From positions 1-37,915 of the forward strand of contig CAZVEV010000024.1 of NCBI GenBank assembly GCA_964625865.1: a DNA stretch of 37,915 nucleotides, in the 5' to 3' direction. Below, piece after piece: positions 6,502-14,788 of the stretch; position 1 is the first letter of the stretch; each line of letters opens with the position of its first letter. This DNA is from CAZVEV01 sp964625865 (GTDB taxonomy: Bacteria; Planctomycetota; Phycisphaerae; SM23-33). Both the position numbers and the translations under genes were made by a program. The notes under the pieces were generated by a model, which was not told where the DNA came from, ran no database searches, and saw only the letters and a list, made by a program, of their open reading frames with translations.

Positions 6502-8457
6502 CTACTGGCGGCCGAGCAGTTCCCGGGCGCGGGCGCCGGGCTTGCGGCGGTTGGCTGAGCGGACGGTGAGCTTGACGGTGTCGAAGTAGTCCAGCAGGGG
6601 CACGGCGTACTTGCGGCTGACGCCGAGTGCGTCGCGGAACTGGACGGTTTCGAAACTGTTGGCCTTCGAGAACAGGTCGACGACGACGGCTTCGGCGGCG
6701 GCCACCGCATCACGGTGCATCGCCACCTTTCGGTCCAGCCGCAGGACCGTGCCGGCATCGACGAGCAGGCGGATCATTTCGTTGATCCGGTCGACCGGCT
6801 GGCCCAGATCGTCGGCCAGCGCCGCCGCCAGCGGCGGGGCCAGGTGTGCGGCCTTCAGCGCCGCTCCGATTCGCTCGAACAACCGGCGGTCTTCCGGGGA
6901 CACGGCGGCGGTCGCAGTCGCCGAGGCGATGACCGTGCCGCTTCGGCGCAGCGCACCGGAGTCGATCAGCCCAGCCAGCGCCGCGTCGAAGACCTGGCGG
7001 TCCAGGCCGGTCTCGGCGACAAGTTCGGCTTCGGCCATTCCCAGGCGCATCGGGTTGGCCTGGTGGAAGGCTTCGACCCGCTCGGAGATGGCCGCCGCGG
7101 CCTGGGCGATCGTCTCGCGATGCAGGAACTCGCCCGACGCCAGGGCGACCACTTCCCCGTCGACCAGCGGAGCCGCCAGGAGCGCCTCGATGCGGTCGGA
7201 CGGCACCTGGGCCCGTCGCGCCAGGTCGTCGGCCGACAGCGGCCCGCCGGCTTCCCGCAGGACCAGGGCACACCAGGCGGGCGGCGAGTCAATCGCCTCG
7301 CGCCGGCGGCCGAGTTGTTCGATCGTCCACGGGCGCTTGCGCCGCAGGCGGGTGTTGCTCACGCCCAGGATGCGCCCGCCGCCGATGGTCGTCACGCGCC
7401 CGCCGGCCAGCCCGGCCACGCTCGCCCGGAAGACGAACCGCTCTCCCGGCGCGATACCCAGCGGCTTGCGGAGGCGCAATTGCACGAACTGCGACTGGCC
7501 CGGACCTATCGCGTCGTTCTCCAGCAGCGCGACGTTGCCCATCGCCTCGGCCGTCCCGACGTGGACGTGGCCCTCGATGTAGTCCTTGACCGCCCCCGGC
7601 ACGGTGTGCAGCAGGGTCAGTTCGGCCTCGGCCATCGTGACCGGCTCGCAGGCGTCGTCGGCGCAGAGCACGCGCCCGCGGGACAGGTGCGAGACGTCGA
7701 TGTCCGAGACGTTCATGGCCACGCACTCGCCCGCCTGGGCGATCTCGGACGTCTGCCCGTACACCTCCATGCCGCGCACGCGACCGGCCTGGTCTCCGGG
7801 GACCAGGCGCAGGCGATCGCCCGTACGAACGGTTCCCCGCGACGGGATGCCCGAGACCACCGTGCCGAACCCTTTCACGTGGAAGCTCCGCTCGATCCAC
7901 AGGCGGAACAGCCCCTCGTCGGTGTGGGCCTCGGCGGCGTCGACGGCGGCGTTCAGCGCCGAGAAGAACCCGTCGAATCCCACGCCGGTGATGTTCGAGA
8001 CGGGGCAGACCGGGGCGTCTTCGAGGAACGTCCCGGCCAGGAACCCGCTGACCTCGTCGACGGCCATCTGGCGAAGCTCGGCGTCGACCAGGTCGATCTT
8101 CGTCAGCGCCACCAGCCCGTGACGGACGCCCATCAGTGTGAGGATGTCCAGGTGCTCGCGCGTCTGGGGCATGATGCCGTCATCGGCGGCGATCACGAAG
8201 ATCACCACGTCGATCCCGTGCGCGCCGGCGGCCATGTTGCGGATGAAGTCGACGTGGCCGGGCACGTCGATGATGCCGAGGATTCGCTCGTCGGCCATCT
8301 GGCAGGGGGCAAAGCCCAGTTCGATCGTCAGCCGGCGCTGCTTCTCGACGGCCAGCGTGTCGGTGTCGCAGCCGGTCAGGAGCTTGACCAGCGCGGTCTT
8401 GCCGTGGTCCACGTGCCCGGCGGTCCCGAGCATGACGCGTTTGGGCGGCGCGGTCAC
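6502..8457 (-). CDS. selB: selenocysteine-specific elongation factor
   Basis: SelB is the GTPase that brings Sec-tRNA to the ribosome and binds SECIS hairpins through C-terminal winged helices. The product is 651 aa, near the usual ~600-650. G1 motif GHVDHGKT is at residues 14-21, G3 is DVPGH and G4 is TKID, followed by EF-Tu-like beta-barrels (to about residue 360) and a C-terminal half with winged-helix character ending in a basic RSANRRKPGAR tail that fits RNA binding. The start is taken as GTG at 8457, overlapping the selA stop by four bases (GTGA), so the two genes are probably translationally coupled. An upstream in-frame extension lacks family similarity. Stop is TAG. Confidence 0.95.
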   Translation of the reverse strand: MTAPPKRVMLGTAGHVDHGKTALVKLLTGCDTDTLAVEKQRRLTIELGFAPCQMADERILGIIDVPGHVDFIRNMAAGAHGIDVVIFVIAADDGIMPQTREHLDILTLMGVRHGLVALTKIDLVDAELRQMAVDEVSGFLAGTFLEDAPVCPVSNITGVGFDGFFSALNAAVDAAEAHTDEGLFRLWIERSFHVKGFGTVVSGIPSRGTVRTGDRLRLVPGDQAGRVRGMEVYGQTSEIAQAGECVAMNVSDIDVSHLSRGRVLCADDACEPVTMAEAELTLLHTVPGAVKDYIEGHVHVGTAEAMGNVALLENDAIGPGQSQFVQLRLRKPLGIAPGERFVFRASVAGLAGGRVTTIGGGRILGVSNTRLRRKRPWTIEQLGRRREAIDSPPAWCALVLREAGGPLSADDLARRAQVPSDRIEALLAAPLVDGEVVALASGEFLHRETIAQAAAAISERVEAFHQANPMRLGMAEAELVAETGLDRQVFDAALAGLIDSGALRRSGTVIASATATAAVSPEDRRLFERIGAALKAAHLAPPLAAALADDLGQPVDRINEMIRLLVDAGTVLRLDRKVAMHRDAVAAAEAVVVDLFSKANSFETVQFRDALGVSRKYAVPLLDYFDTVKLTVRSANRRKPGARARELLGRQ

Positions 8458-9863
8458 TGGCAGGCCCTCGCGATTGCAGCGGCGACGGCGGGCAGTTGGG
8501 CGTCGGTCATGGTGCGGACGTCCAGGACGAGGCGCTCGGCCTCGATGCGGGCAAACACGCACGCCTCGTCGGCGCGGAGGCGGTCGGCAAGGTCGCCGGG
8601 TGCAACGTCGGGAAGCGTCACGGCGACGAGGGAGGTCGGCAGTTCCTCCATGGGCAAGGTTCCGCTGCCGAGGAAGCCGGCGCCGGGGACAATCTCGACC
8701 TCCGCCGCCGGCGCGGCCTGGGCGATCGCGCCGGCCAGCGCGTCAGCCCGGGCGCGCAGCGTCTCGGGCGTGGCCGCAAGCATGCGGTAGGTCGGGTGCT
8801 CGCGGACGAGCAGGTCCGGATCGCGAAACAGCGCCAGCGTGCGTTCCAGGGCCATCAGGCAGGTCTTATCGGCGCGCATCGCGCGGGCGAGCGGATGTTT
8901 GCGGATCCGCTGGATGCACTCGTGCGTACCCACGATCACGCCGCCCTGGGAGGCGCCGATGAGCTTGTCGGCGCTGGCGAGGACGACGTCGGCGCCGGCG
9001 GCGATGGACTCGGGGATGGTCGGCTCGTGCGGCAGGGAGAACCGTTCGAGGCCCACCAGTGCCCCGGCGCCGAGGTCGTCGATGACCAGCAGCCCGCGCG
9101 AGTGGGCCAGGTCCACCATGTCGGCCAGGGCGACCTCTTTGGTGAATCCCGTGACGCGGTAATTGCTCGGATGGACGCGGAGCAGGGCGGCGGTCTCGTC
9201 GGTGATGGCGTTTTCGTAGTCCCGCAGGTGCGTGCGGTTGGTCGTACCGACCTCCACCATCCCCGTGCCGCTCTGGGCCATCACGTCCGGCAGGCGGAAT
9301 GAGCCGCCGATCTCGACCAGTTGGCCCCGCGAGACGACTGCCTCGCGCCCCTCGCAGAGGGCGGCCAGCACGATCAGCGTGGCGGCGGCGTTGTTGTTGA
9401 CGACGGTGGCCGCCTCGGCGCCGGTCAGTTCGGTGAGGATGCCCTCGACGCGATTGTCCCGCTCGGAGCGCTTGCCCGTCGCCCGATCGGTCGCCAGCGT
9501 AACGTAGCCCTTGAGGCCGCCGATCATCGAATCGACAACGCACTCGGGCCAGACCGCCCGCCCCAGCGCCGTGTGCAGGATGATGCCGGTGGCGTTGACG
9601 GCCTCGGTGATGTGTGGCCGCGTGCGATCGTCCAACAGGTCGCCCGCGCGGGACAGGACAAACTCCGCCGACACGTGGGCCGCGCCGCAGCGCCCGGCCT
9701 GGTCGCTCAGAATCTGCTCGCGCAGTTCGTCCAGCGTGTCGCGGAGGCAGTCGGTCACCAGTTGCCTGGGATGATCGCCCAGCCAGCCGTGGACGGTCTC
9801 GCTTTCCAACAGGGCGCTGACCGAAGGCAACTGTCGGAGCAATTCGTTTTTCACATTCGCCAT
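8454..9863 (-). CDS. selA: L-seryl-tRNA(Sec) selenium transferase
   Basis: SelA is the PLP enzyme that converts Ser-tRNA-Sec to Sec-tRNA-Sec using selenophosphate. The 469-aa product has normal family length. The N-terminal segment has the typical LRQLPSVSALL, followed by EAVNATGIILHTALGRA and NNNAAA, and the PLP lysine is K300 in SADKLIGASQGG. The ATG at 9863 has GGGAG upstream. It is the first gene of the operon selA-selB-selenoprotein-selD. The upstream intergenic region carries the large palindrome at 9922-10125, so transcription from the preceding dehydratase-activator gene is probably attenuated and selA likely has its own promoter, which I could not identify confidently. Confidence 0.96.
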   Translation of the reverse strand: MANVKNELLRQLPSVSALLESETVHGWLGDHPRQLVTDCLRDTLDELREQILSDQAGRCGAAHVSAEFVLSRAGDLLDDRTRPHITEAVNATGIILHTALGRAVWPECVVDSMIGGLKGYVTLATDRATGKRSERDNRVEGILTELTGAEAATVVNNNAAATLIVLAALCEGREAVVSRGQLVEIGGSFRLPDVMAQSGTGMVEVGTTNRTHLRDYENAITDETAALLRVHPSNYRVTGFTKEVALADMVDLAHSRGLLVIDDLGAGALVGLERFSLPHEPTIPESIAAGADVVLASADKLIGASQGGVIVGTHECIQRIRKHPLARAMRADKTCLMALERTLALFRDPDLLVREHPTYRMLAATPETLRARADALAGAIAQAAPAAEVEIVPGAGFLGSGTLPMEELPTSLVAVTLPDVAPGDLADRLRADEACVFARIEAERLVLDVRTMTDAQLPAVAAAIARACQ

Positions 9864-9921
9864 CGTAGTCTCCCGTGAATCGCCCGGGCGATCAGCCACA
9901 TAGTCCGACTGACCGGAATCA

Positions 9922-10125
9922 GTCCACAGATTACACGGATTGCATGGATTACGCAGACTAAAAGAAAAGAACAGAAGGAGCAGGGTCCACGAATTACACG
10001 AATTGCACGAAGAAGACTGGGGTTCTTGATGCCCTCCTTCTTCGTGCAATTCGTGTAATTCGTGGACCCTGCTCCTTCTTGTTTCCGTTTTCTTCCAATC
10101 TGTGTAATCCGTAAAATCTGTGGAC
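9922..10125. repeat. nested palindrome with a perfect 42-bp inverted repeat
   Basis: Positions 9974-10015 and 10037-10078 are perfect 42-bp inverted copies with a 21-base loop. Outside them, 9922-9957 and 10097-10125 form a second, imperfect inverted pair. Both are built from variants of ACGAATTACACGAATT and ACAGATTACACGGATT. The structure lies between the activator stop and the selA start, on the same transcribed strand. It probably isolates the two operons or affects RNA stability; it encodes no protein. Confidence 0.9.
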
Positions 10126-10150
10126 GTCTTTCCCGATCGGGCGGTTTGCG

Positions 10151-10930
10151 TCACTTGCGATATTGCTTTGCCGCCAGCAACGCCGCGCCAAGGGCGCCGG
10201 TCAGTTGCGGGTCGGGCACGACGGTCACGTCGTGGCCGATCGCGTCGGCCAGCGCGCGGTCCATGCCGGCCACCATCGCCACGCCGCCGGTGAAGACCAC
10301 GGGCGGCTCGAGGCGGGGCCCGGCCAGCGTCGTCGCCCGGGTCGCAATCGCGTCGAACACGCCCGCGACGATGTTCCTCGGCTCGGCACCGGAAGCCAGC
10401 AGGCCGATGATCTCGGTCTCGGCGAAGACCGCGCACATGCTGCTGATGGCCGCCGGCGATTCGCTGCGGGCCGCCAGCGCCCCCAGGTCGCCCAGCGGGA
10501 CCTCGAGTTTCTCGGCGACCATCTCCAGGAACCGCCCGGTCCCGGCGGCGCAGCGGTCGTTCATGGCGAAATCGCGCACCGAACCGTCGGCCTCGAGCCG
10601 CAGCAGCTTGCTGTCCTGCCCGCCGATCTCGATGACCGTCCGCGCCTCGCCGATCATGTGATGAACGCCGCAGGCGTGGCAGGTGATCTCCGTGATGGTC
10701 GTGTCGGCGGCGGCCACGAGATTCCGCGCGTACCCGGTGGCGACGGTTCGCGCCACGTCGTCGCCGGCCAGGTCGTGGTCGGCCAGCAGGCGGGCGAAAA
10801 CCGAGTCGCCGGTCTCCTGCTGGTGTACGCCCTGGTCGACCACGATCGAGCCGACGACCTCCAGGCCGTTCCCGTTGAGAACAACGCCCTTGACGGCCCG
10901 CGAGCCGGCGTCTATTCCGACACAGATCAT
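10151..10930 (-). CDS. 2-hydroxyacyl-CoA dehydratase-type activator ATPase (HgdC/YjiL family)
   Basis: The product is 259 aa, the usual length for the ASKHA-fold activase that uses ATP hydrolysis to inject a low-potential electron into dehydratase, benzoyl-CoA reductase or double-cubane partners. Visible motifs are phosphate loop VGIDAGS (residues 4-10), EIGGQDSK (101-108), C127 in NDRCAAGTG and C166 in SMCAVFAE, the two Cys that ligate the inter-subunit [4Fe-4S] cluster in a homodimer. FTGGVA and LTGALGAA close the nucleotide site. The start overlaps the stop of the preceding gene (ATGA), so it is co-translated with the three dehydratase-type subunits upstream. The enzyme is oxygen sensitive in known cases, supporting an anaerobic host. 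Confidence 0.93.
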   Translation of the reverse strand: MICVGIDAGSRAVKGVVLNGNGLEVVGSIVVDQGVHQQETGDSVFARLLADHDLAGDDVARTVATGYARNLVAAADTTITEITCHACGVHHMIGEARTVIEIGGQDSKLLRLEADGSVRDFAMNDRCAAGTGRFLEMVAEKLEVPLGDLGALAARSESPAAISSMCAVFAETEIIGLLASGAEPRNIVAGVFDAIATRATTLAGPRLEPPVVFTGGVAMVAGMDRALADAIGHDVTVVPDPQLTGALGAALLAAKQYRK

Positions 10931-12306
10931 CGACGTCTTCCTTTCGTCACTTCCACCAGGGCTTCGAGGCGTGTCCGAAGCTTCGGGGCGACCGGGTCCG
11001 ACAATGGAGGCACTTCGATCTCCACTACGGGCAGGTCGAGCCGTTCGGTGATGATATCATGGATCACCCTGCCCTCCAACGCGCAGTGGCTGGCGCCGGG
11101 AATGCGGGCGATGACCACCGCCTCGGCGCCGAAATGCTGGATATCGTCGCAGACGCGATCGGCCCGGTCGGCGGCCGGACCGACCATCGGATCCCCCAGG
11201 GCCGTCCGCGCCAGGGCCTCAAGGGGCGCCACGTCGGTGGGAATCTCGTCCAGCGCGTGGCTGAACAGCAGCTCCGTGCCGCACAGGCGCCCCCCGCACT
11301 CGGCCAGCAGGTTCATCGCCCGCAGGTCCGCAACGGGATTGACCCAGAAGACCCTCGCCGCATCATCGGGCCCGACGCCCAGGCCGGCGTCGATGCGGCG
11401 GCGGACCTCGGCCAGAAGGTCGCCCAGTACGCCGAGCGTCTCGTCGCGGTCGGAGCAGAAGTGGATGGCGAGCATTTCAGCGATCATCATCTCCAGCGCG
11501 GGCAGGGGACAGCGGGGGGCGGTGAAGACCTGGCGCCTGAGTTCGGCCAGCACGCGACGGATCTCGTTGGCCTTGTCGATGCCTGCTGCCAGCGCCGCAT
11601 CGTCCAGCGGCCGCCCGGCAACGTCGGCAAGTGCTTCGCGGATGCGCTGCAACTGGCCCCGCACGAAGTCCACCTGCGACTGCGGCGCGGTGAACCCGGT
11701 CGGCAGGCGGACGGCCTGCTCGCCGGGATCGGGGCGGCGCCGCGCGGGGACCTCCCACCAGAACACGGGATGCCCCAGCCCGTCGACGCGCTGGGCGATG
11801 GCCGAGAAGTCGTCGCAGACCGCTCCCACGCTGCAGACCAGCAGGTCGGGCTCCGGGAAGTGCAGGTCGGACTCGAACGCACCGAGCATCGCCCGGACGG
11901 GACAGAACGACTCGTCGACGCCGAGGGCGTCGGCCTTGGCCAGCAGCCCCGCGCTACGGGCCATGATGCACGGAATCCACCACGCCCCGTCGGGATAGAA
12001 CGCCACCATGTTGTCCAGCGCGTAGGCCATCACCGGCACCGTACCGAGGTCCTTCATCGTCCCGACGATCGTCCTGCCTCTTCCGCGCGCGGCGAACAGG
12101 CGGGCCTCTTCGGTCAGCAGGAAGTTCCACAGCCGCAGCGCCGCGGCGGAGTTGTCGTACAGCAGCTTCTCCAGGCGCGCATCGCCGTCAGCCAGGTGGC
12201 GCCGCAGCGGCCCGCCGTAGGACGGCTCGTCCAGGCCCGCTGCCGCCAGTTGCTCGTAACGGCGGTCCCACGCCTCCAGCGTGATCTGTTTCGGCGGGTC
12301 GGTCAT
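10927..12306 (-). CDS. 2-hydroxyacyl-CoA dehydratase-type subunit (third of three)
   Basis: The product is 459 aa and belongs to the HgdB/FldB/BcrB-type fold, recognised by the overall Cys placement and position between sister subunits and the activator. Notable segments are WWIPCIMARSAG, SFCPVRAMLGAF, LLVCSVGAVCDD and RIPGASHCALEGR, with several Cys as possible Fe-S ligands, and a C-terminal EVPPLSD typical of the family. ATG at 12306 overlaps the previous stop (ATGA). Substrate cannot be told from sequence. It is longer and more divergent than the first subunit, so it may play a partner rather than catalytic role. Confidence 0.82.
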   Translation of the reverse strand: MTDPPKQITLEAWDRRYEQLAAAGLDEPSYGGPLRRHLADGDARLEKLLYDNSAAALRLWNFLLTEEARLFAARGRGRTIVGTMKDLGTVPVMAYALDNMVAFYPDGAWWIPCIMARSAGLLAKADALGVDESFCPVRAMLGAFESDLHFPEPDLLVCSVGAVCDDFSAIAQRVDGLGHPVFWWEVPARRRPDPGEQAVRLPTGFTAPQSQVDFVRGQLQRIREALADVAGRPLDDAALAAGIDKANEIRRVLAELRRQVFTAPRCPLPALEMMIAEMLAIHFCSDRDETLGVLGDLLAEVRRRIDAGLGVGPDDAARVFWVNPVADLRAMNLLAECGGRLCGTELLFSHALDEIPTDVAPLEALARTALGDPMVGPAADRADRVCDDIQHFGAEAVVIARIPGASHCALEGRVIHDIITERLDLPVVEIEVPPLSDPVAPKLRTRLEALVEVTKGRRR

Positions 12307-13277
12307 TGCAGCGTCTCGATGAAGGCCTGGACCTTGCCCGCCAGCCGGGCCGGGACGTCGTGGTCGGCGATGTCCATGTCGAGCACGGGCAGGGCCGTCC
12401 GTTCCTTCAGGCGCGCCAGCGCCACGTGCCACAGGTCGCACCAGAGGTACCGCAGGAACAGGATACCCCGCGGGGCGGCGGCCTCCATTTCGCGATCAAG
12501 CCACTGGCCCAGCGGCGTGTCGGGGCGGCGCATCGGGTGCGGGACGGCGTGATACGCGCGGGCGAGTTCGGCAAGTGGGTCGCGGGCGATGCGGTCTGGG
12601 TCGAAAGGCCCCGGCGCGGTCAGCCGCCCCCCCTCGACGGCCGTCAGGACGATCCGCCCGCCAAGCCGCTCGACGAGGTCGAACAGGCCGAACTGCTCCT
12701 GCAGCATCGGCCCGCCAGCCAGGGCAAGCGGCACGGCATCGGCGGGCCCGAGTGCGTCGGGCGAGGGGGCGGGCAGTGCGGCCTCCGGGTCGAACTGCGC
12801 CCAGGCCTCACTGTATTGGCGCGGAGTCAGCGTATCCCTCGCGGCCTGCAGGCGCTCGCGGGCCGCGTCATAGGCCCGCATCACGCCGACCAGGTCGTCC
12901 GCCTTCGGCGCCGTCCCGCCGGCGCCCACGAGGAACCGTCCGAGTCGTCGCAGTTCGTCGGTATACAGGTCCAGCGCCGCCGGCGTCTGCCAGGTGGCCG
13001 GCACGTTCATCACGAACGTCGGCAGGTCGGACCGGTCGGCGAAGACCTCGGCCAGCCGGCGCATCTGGTCGCAGGCGGTGGTAAAGACCGCCGCACCGGG
13101 CCTCGGACCGTCGGGCAGCGCGTTTGCGCAGGCCCGGGCGTACGGGCACAGTCCGGCCGTCGCTCGGACGCTCTCGGTTCGACATGTCGCCGACGGCACG
13201 ACGCGGACGGGCCGCAGACCGTGGGCTGCAATCCACTCCAGCGGAACGTACGGGCAGGTGGCGGCGACGGTGGGCAT
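12303..13277 (-). CDS. 2-hydroxyacyl-CoA dehydratase-type subunit (second of three)
   Basis: The product is 324 aa. Family Cys positions are seen in TCPYVPLEWIAAHG, LCPYARA and FTTACDQMRR near the N-terminus and in RYLWCDLWH near the C-terminus, matching the [4Fe-4S]-ligating pattern of HgdB/FldC-type subunits. It is shorter than the first subunit. It starts 7 nt after the stop of the first subunit and overlaps the third by four bases, so all are one translational unit. It could pair with either neighbour; the function is inferred only at family level. Confidence 0.82.
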   Translation of the reverse strand: MPTVAATCPYVPLEWIAAHGLRPVRVVPSATCRTESVRATAGLCPYARACANALPDGPRPGAAVFTTACDQMRRLAEVFADRSDLPTFVMNVPATWQTPAALDLYTDELRRLGRFLVGAGGTAPKADDLVGVMRAYDAARERLQAARDTLTPRQYSEAWAQFDPEAALPAPSPDALGPADAVPLALAGGPMLQEQFGLFDLVERLGGRIVLTAVEGGRLTAPGPFDPDRIARDPLAELARAYHAVPHPMRRPDTPLGQWLDREMEAAAPRGILFLRYLWCDLWHVALARLKERTALPVLDMDIADHDVPARLAGKVQAFIETLQ

Positions 13278-13284
13278 GGGTCGG

Positions 13285-14505
13285 TCACTCGGCCGGCGGG
13301 CCGGCGGCTTGAATCGTCTCGAACAGGGCCTGGATACGGACGGCAATGCGGGCCGAGTCCGATGGTGAGTAATCGGTCTCGATTCGCAGGTAGGGCAGGT
13401 TCAAGTCGCCGGCCAGTTGGCGGACGTAATGCGACTCGACGTCGTAGGTCAGGCAGGCCTGCCAGATCAACTCGATGATACAGTCGACGCGGTAGTCGCT
13501 CGCCAAGTCGCGCAGGACGTCCATGCGACGATCGTTGGGCGTCATGACCGAGCAGGGCAGGTGGTAGTACTTCTCGGCGATGGCGCGGATCGGATCGTCC
13601 GCCGACGCGTCGACGTCTTCGAGGATCGGCTTGAGGCCGGAGCAGTTCTCCATGCAGACGACCAGGCCGCCGCTGTCCTCGATGATCTCCAGTACGCGCT
13701 GGGCGCCGTGGGCCATCGGCACGCCGGTCATCAGCACGCGAACGCGCGAGGCGAGCTGCGGGTCGCCCGGACGGCTCCGCAGCTCCGCCAGCACACGGTC
13801 GTACTGCTCCAACTCTTCGGAGTTGCCCGCGATCATGCTCTGCAGGTCGAGCAGTCCTCTACCGGTAATCGGCGGACAGTCGGTTTTCATCAGGGCCGCC
13901 AGTTCGCGCCGGACGGCCCGTTCGCGATTCATCACGCCGATCGCCTCACGAAGCTTCCCGTCGGTGATCCGGACGCCGAACTGCTGCTCGAGGCGGCCGG
14001 TGAGCTTGACCAGCTCGCCGGTCCACTGGTCCAGCGACGCAGCCAGATCGGGCTTCTGCGGAAGTTCCAGCACGTGCATCGGGCGGGATTCGCCCATCAG
14101 CTCGTACATCTTCTTCTTGCCGTCGCACGTGGTCTCCGAGACGATCAGCGAAGCCATCTCCAGGAACGGATTGGTCCCGGTGACGTGATAGCCGAACGTG
14201 CTCTTGATCAGCGGGCAGAGGTTGGCGGGCAGGTGCTGCTCGGCCGGGCCGACCATCTCCGCCGATCCGCCGCAGAGGCAGACCGGGGCGGCCCCGGCGG
14301 CGAGAATAAGCTCCCGGGGCGTGTACTCGCACATGATGCCGACGATCGGCCTGCCCGCGTCATCCAGGGACCGGGCATAGTCCAGGGCGTGGGCGATCCT
14401 GTTGTCGAACCAGCCCATCGCGCCGGCGGGCGGGTCGGCGGGTCCGCCGCAACACGGTGCCGCGGCCGGGCGGGCCGGTTCGGAACGGCTGCCGCAGTCT
14501 GCCAT
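13285..14505 (-). CDS. double-cubane/2-hydroxyacyl-CoA dehydratase-type reductase (first of three)
   Basis: The product is 406 aa and is the clearest family member: GIMCEYTPRELILAAGA, NLCPLIKSTFGYH, TTCDGKKKMYELM and WQACLTYDVES carry the conserved Cys ligands. This pattern fits the YjiM/double-cubane-cluster reductase and HgdB branch. The N-terminal 30 residues are Cys/Pro rich (PCCGGPADPP). The ATG at 14505 has AGGAGA upstream. Immediately upstream are three tandem 88-bp repeats. Together with the activator it should form an ATP-driven low-potential reductase or dehydratase; the substrate is unknown. Confidence 0.9.
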   Translation of the reverse strand: MADCGSRSEPARPAAAPCCGGPADPPAGAMGWFDNRIAHALDYARSLDDAGRPIVGIMCEYTPRELILAAGAAPVCLCGGSAEMVGPAEQHLPANLCPLIKSTFGYHVTGTNPFLEMASLIVSETTCDGKKKMYELMGESRPMHVLELPQKPDLAASLDQWTGELVKLTGRLEQQFGVRITDGKLREAIGVMNRERAVRRELAALMKTDCPPITGRGLLDLQSMIAGNSEELEQYDRVLAELRSRPGDPQLASRVRVLMTGVPMAHGAQRVLEIIEDSGGLVVCMENCSGLKPILEDVDASADDPIRAIAEKYYHLPCSVMTPNDRRMDVLRDLASDYRVDCIIELIWQACLTYDVESHYVRQLAGDLNLPYLRIETDYSPSDSARIAVRIQALFETIQAAGPPAE

Positions 14506-14523
14506 ACGATGTCTCCTGTTGTC

Positions 14524-14786
14524 GTAGACGCGGCGTCTGGCCGCGTTGCCGTCGCGCGATCGGCCGTTGCGCCTGCCGGCGGTGTCAAAGCGGCAAGATG
14601 CCGCTTCTACAGTAGACGCGGCGTCTGGCCGCGTTGCCGTCACGCAAGCGACCGTTGCGCCTGCCGGCGGTGTCAAAGCGGCAAGATGCCGCTTCTACAG
14701 TAGACGCGGCGTCTGGCCGCGTTGCCGTCACGCAAGCGACCGTTGCGCCTGCCGGCGGTGTCAAAGCGGCAAGATGCCGCTTCTAC
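14524..14786. repeat. three tandem copies of an 87-bp palindromic element (period 88)
   Basis: Copies run 14524-14610, 14612-14698 and 14700-14786. Each begins GTAGACGCGGCGTCTGGCCG and ends with its imperfect inverted copy (AAGATGCCGCTTCTAC), so each can fold as a hairpin. Copies 2 and 3 are almost identical; copy 1 differs by a few bases in its middle. A single diverged copy is at 1864-1952. The array fills the space between the outer-membrane-like gene and the first dehydratase subunit. It is not CRISPR: the repeats are adjacent with no spacers. Confidence 0.95.
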
Positions 14787-14788
14787 AT

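Noticed and set aside
6715..8790. Long plus-strand open frame antisense to selB
   Set aside because: Shadow of selB third-position GC bias; no domain, no ribosome site.
14524..14786. CRISPR array
   Set aside because: Units are 87 bp, palindromic and adjacent with one-base gaps; no spacers and no cas genes.
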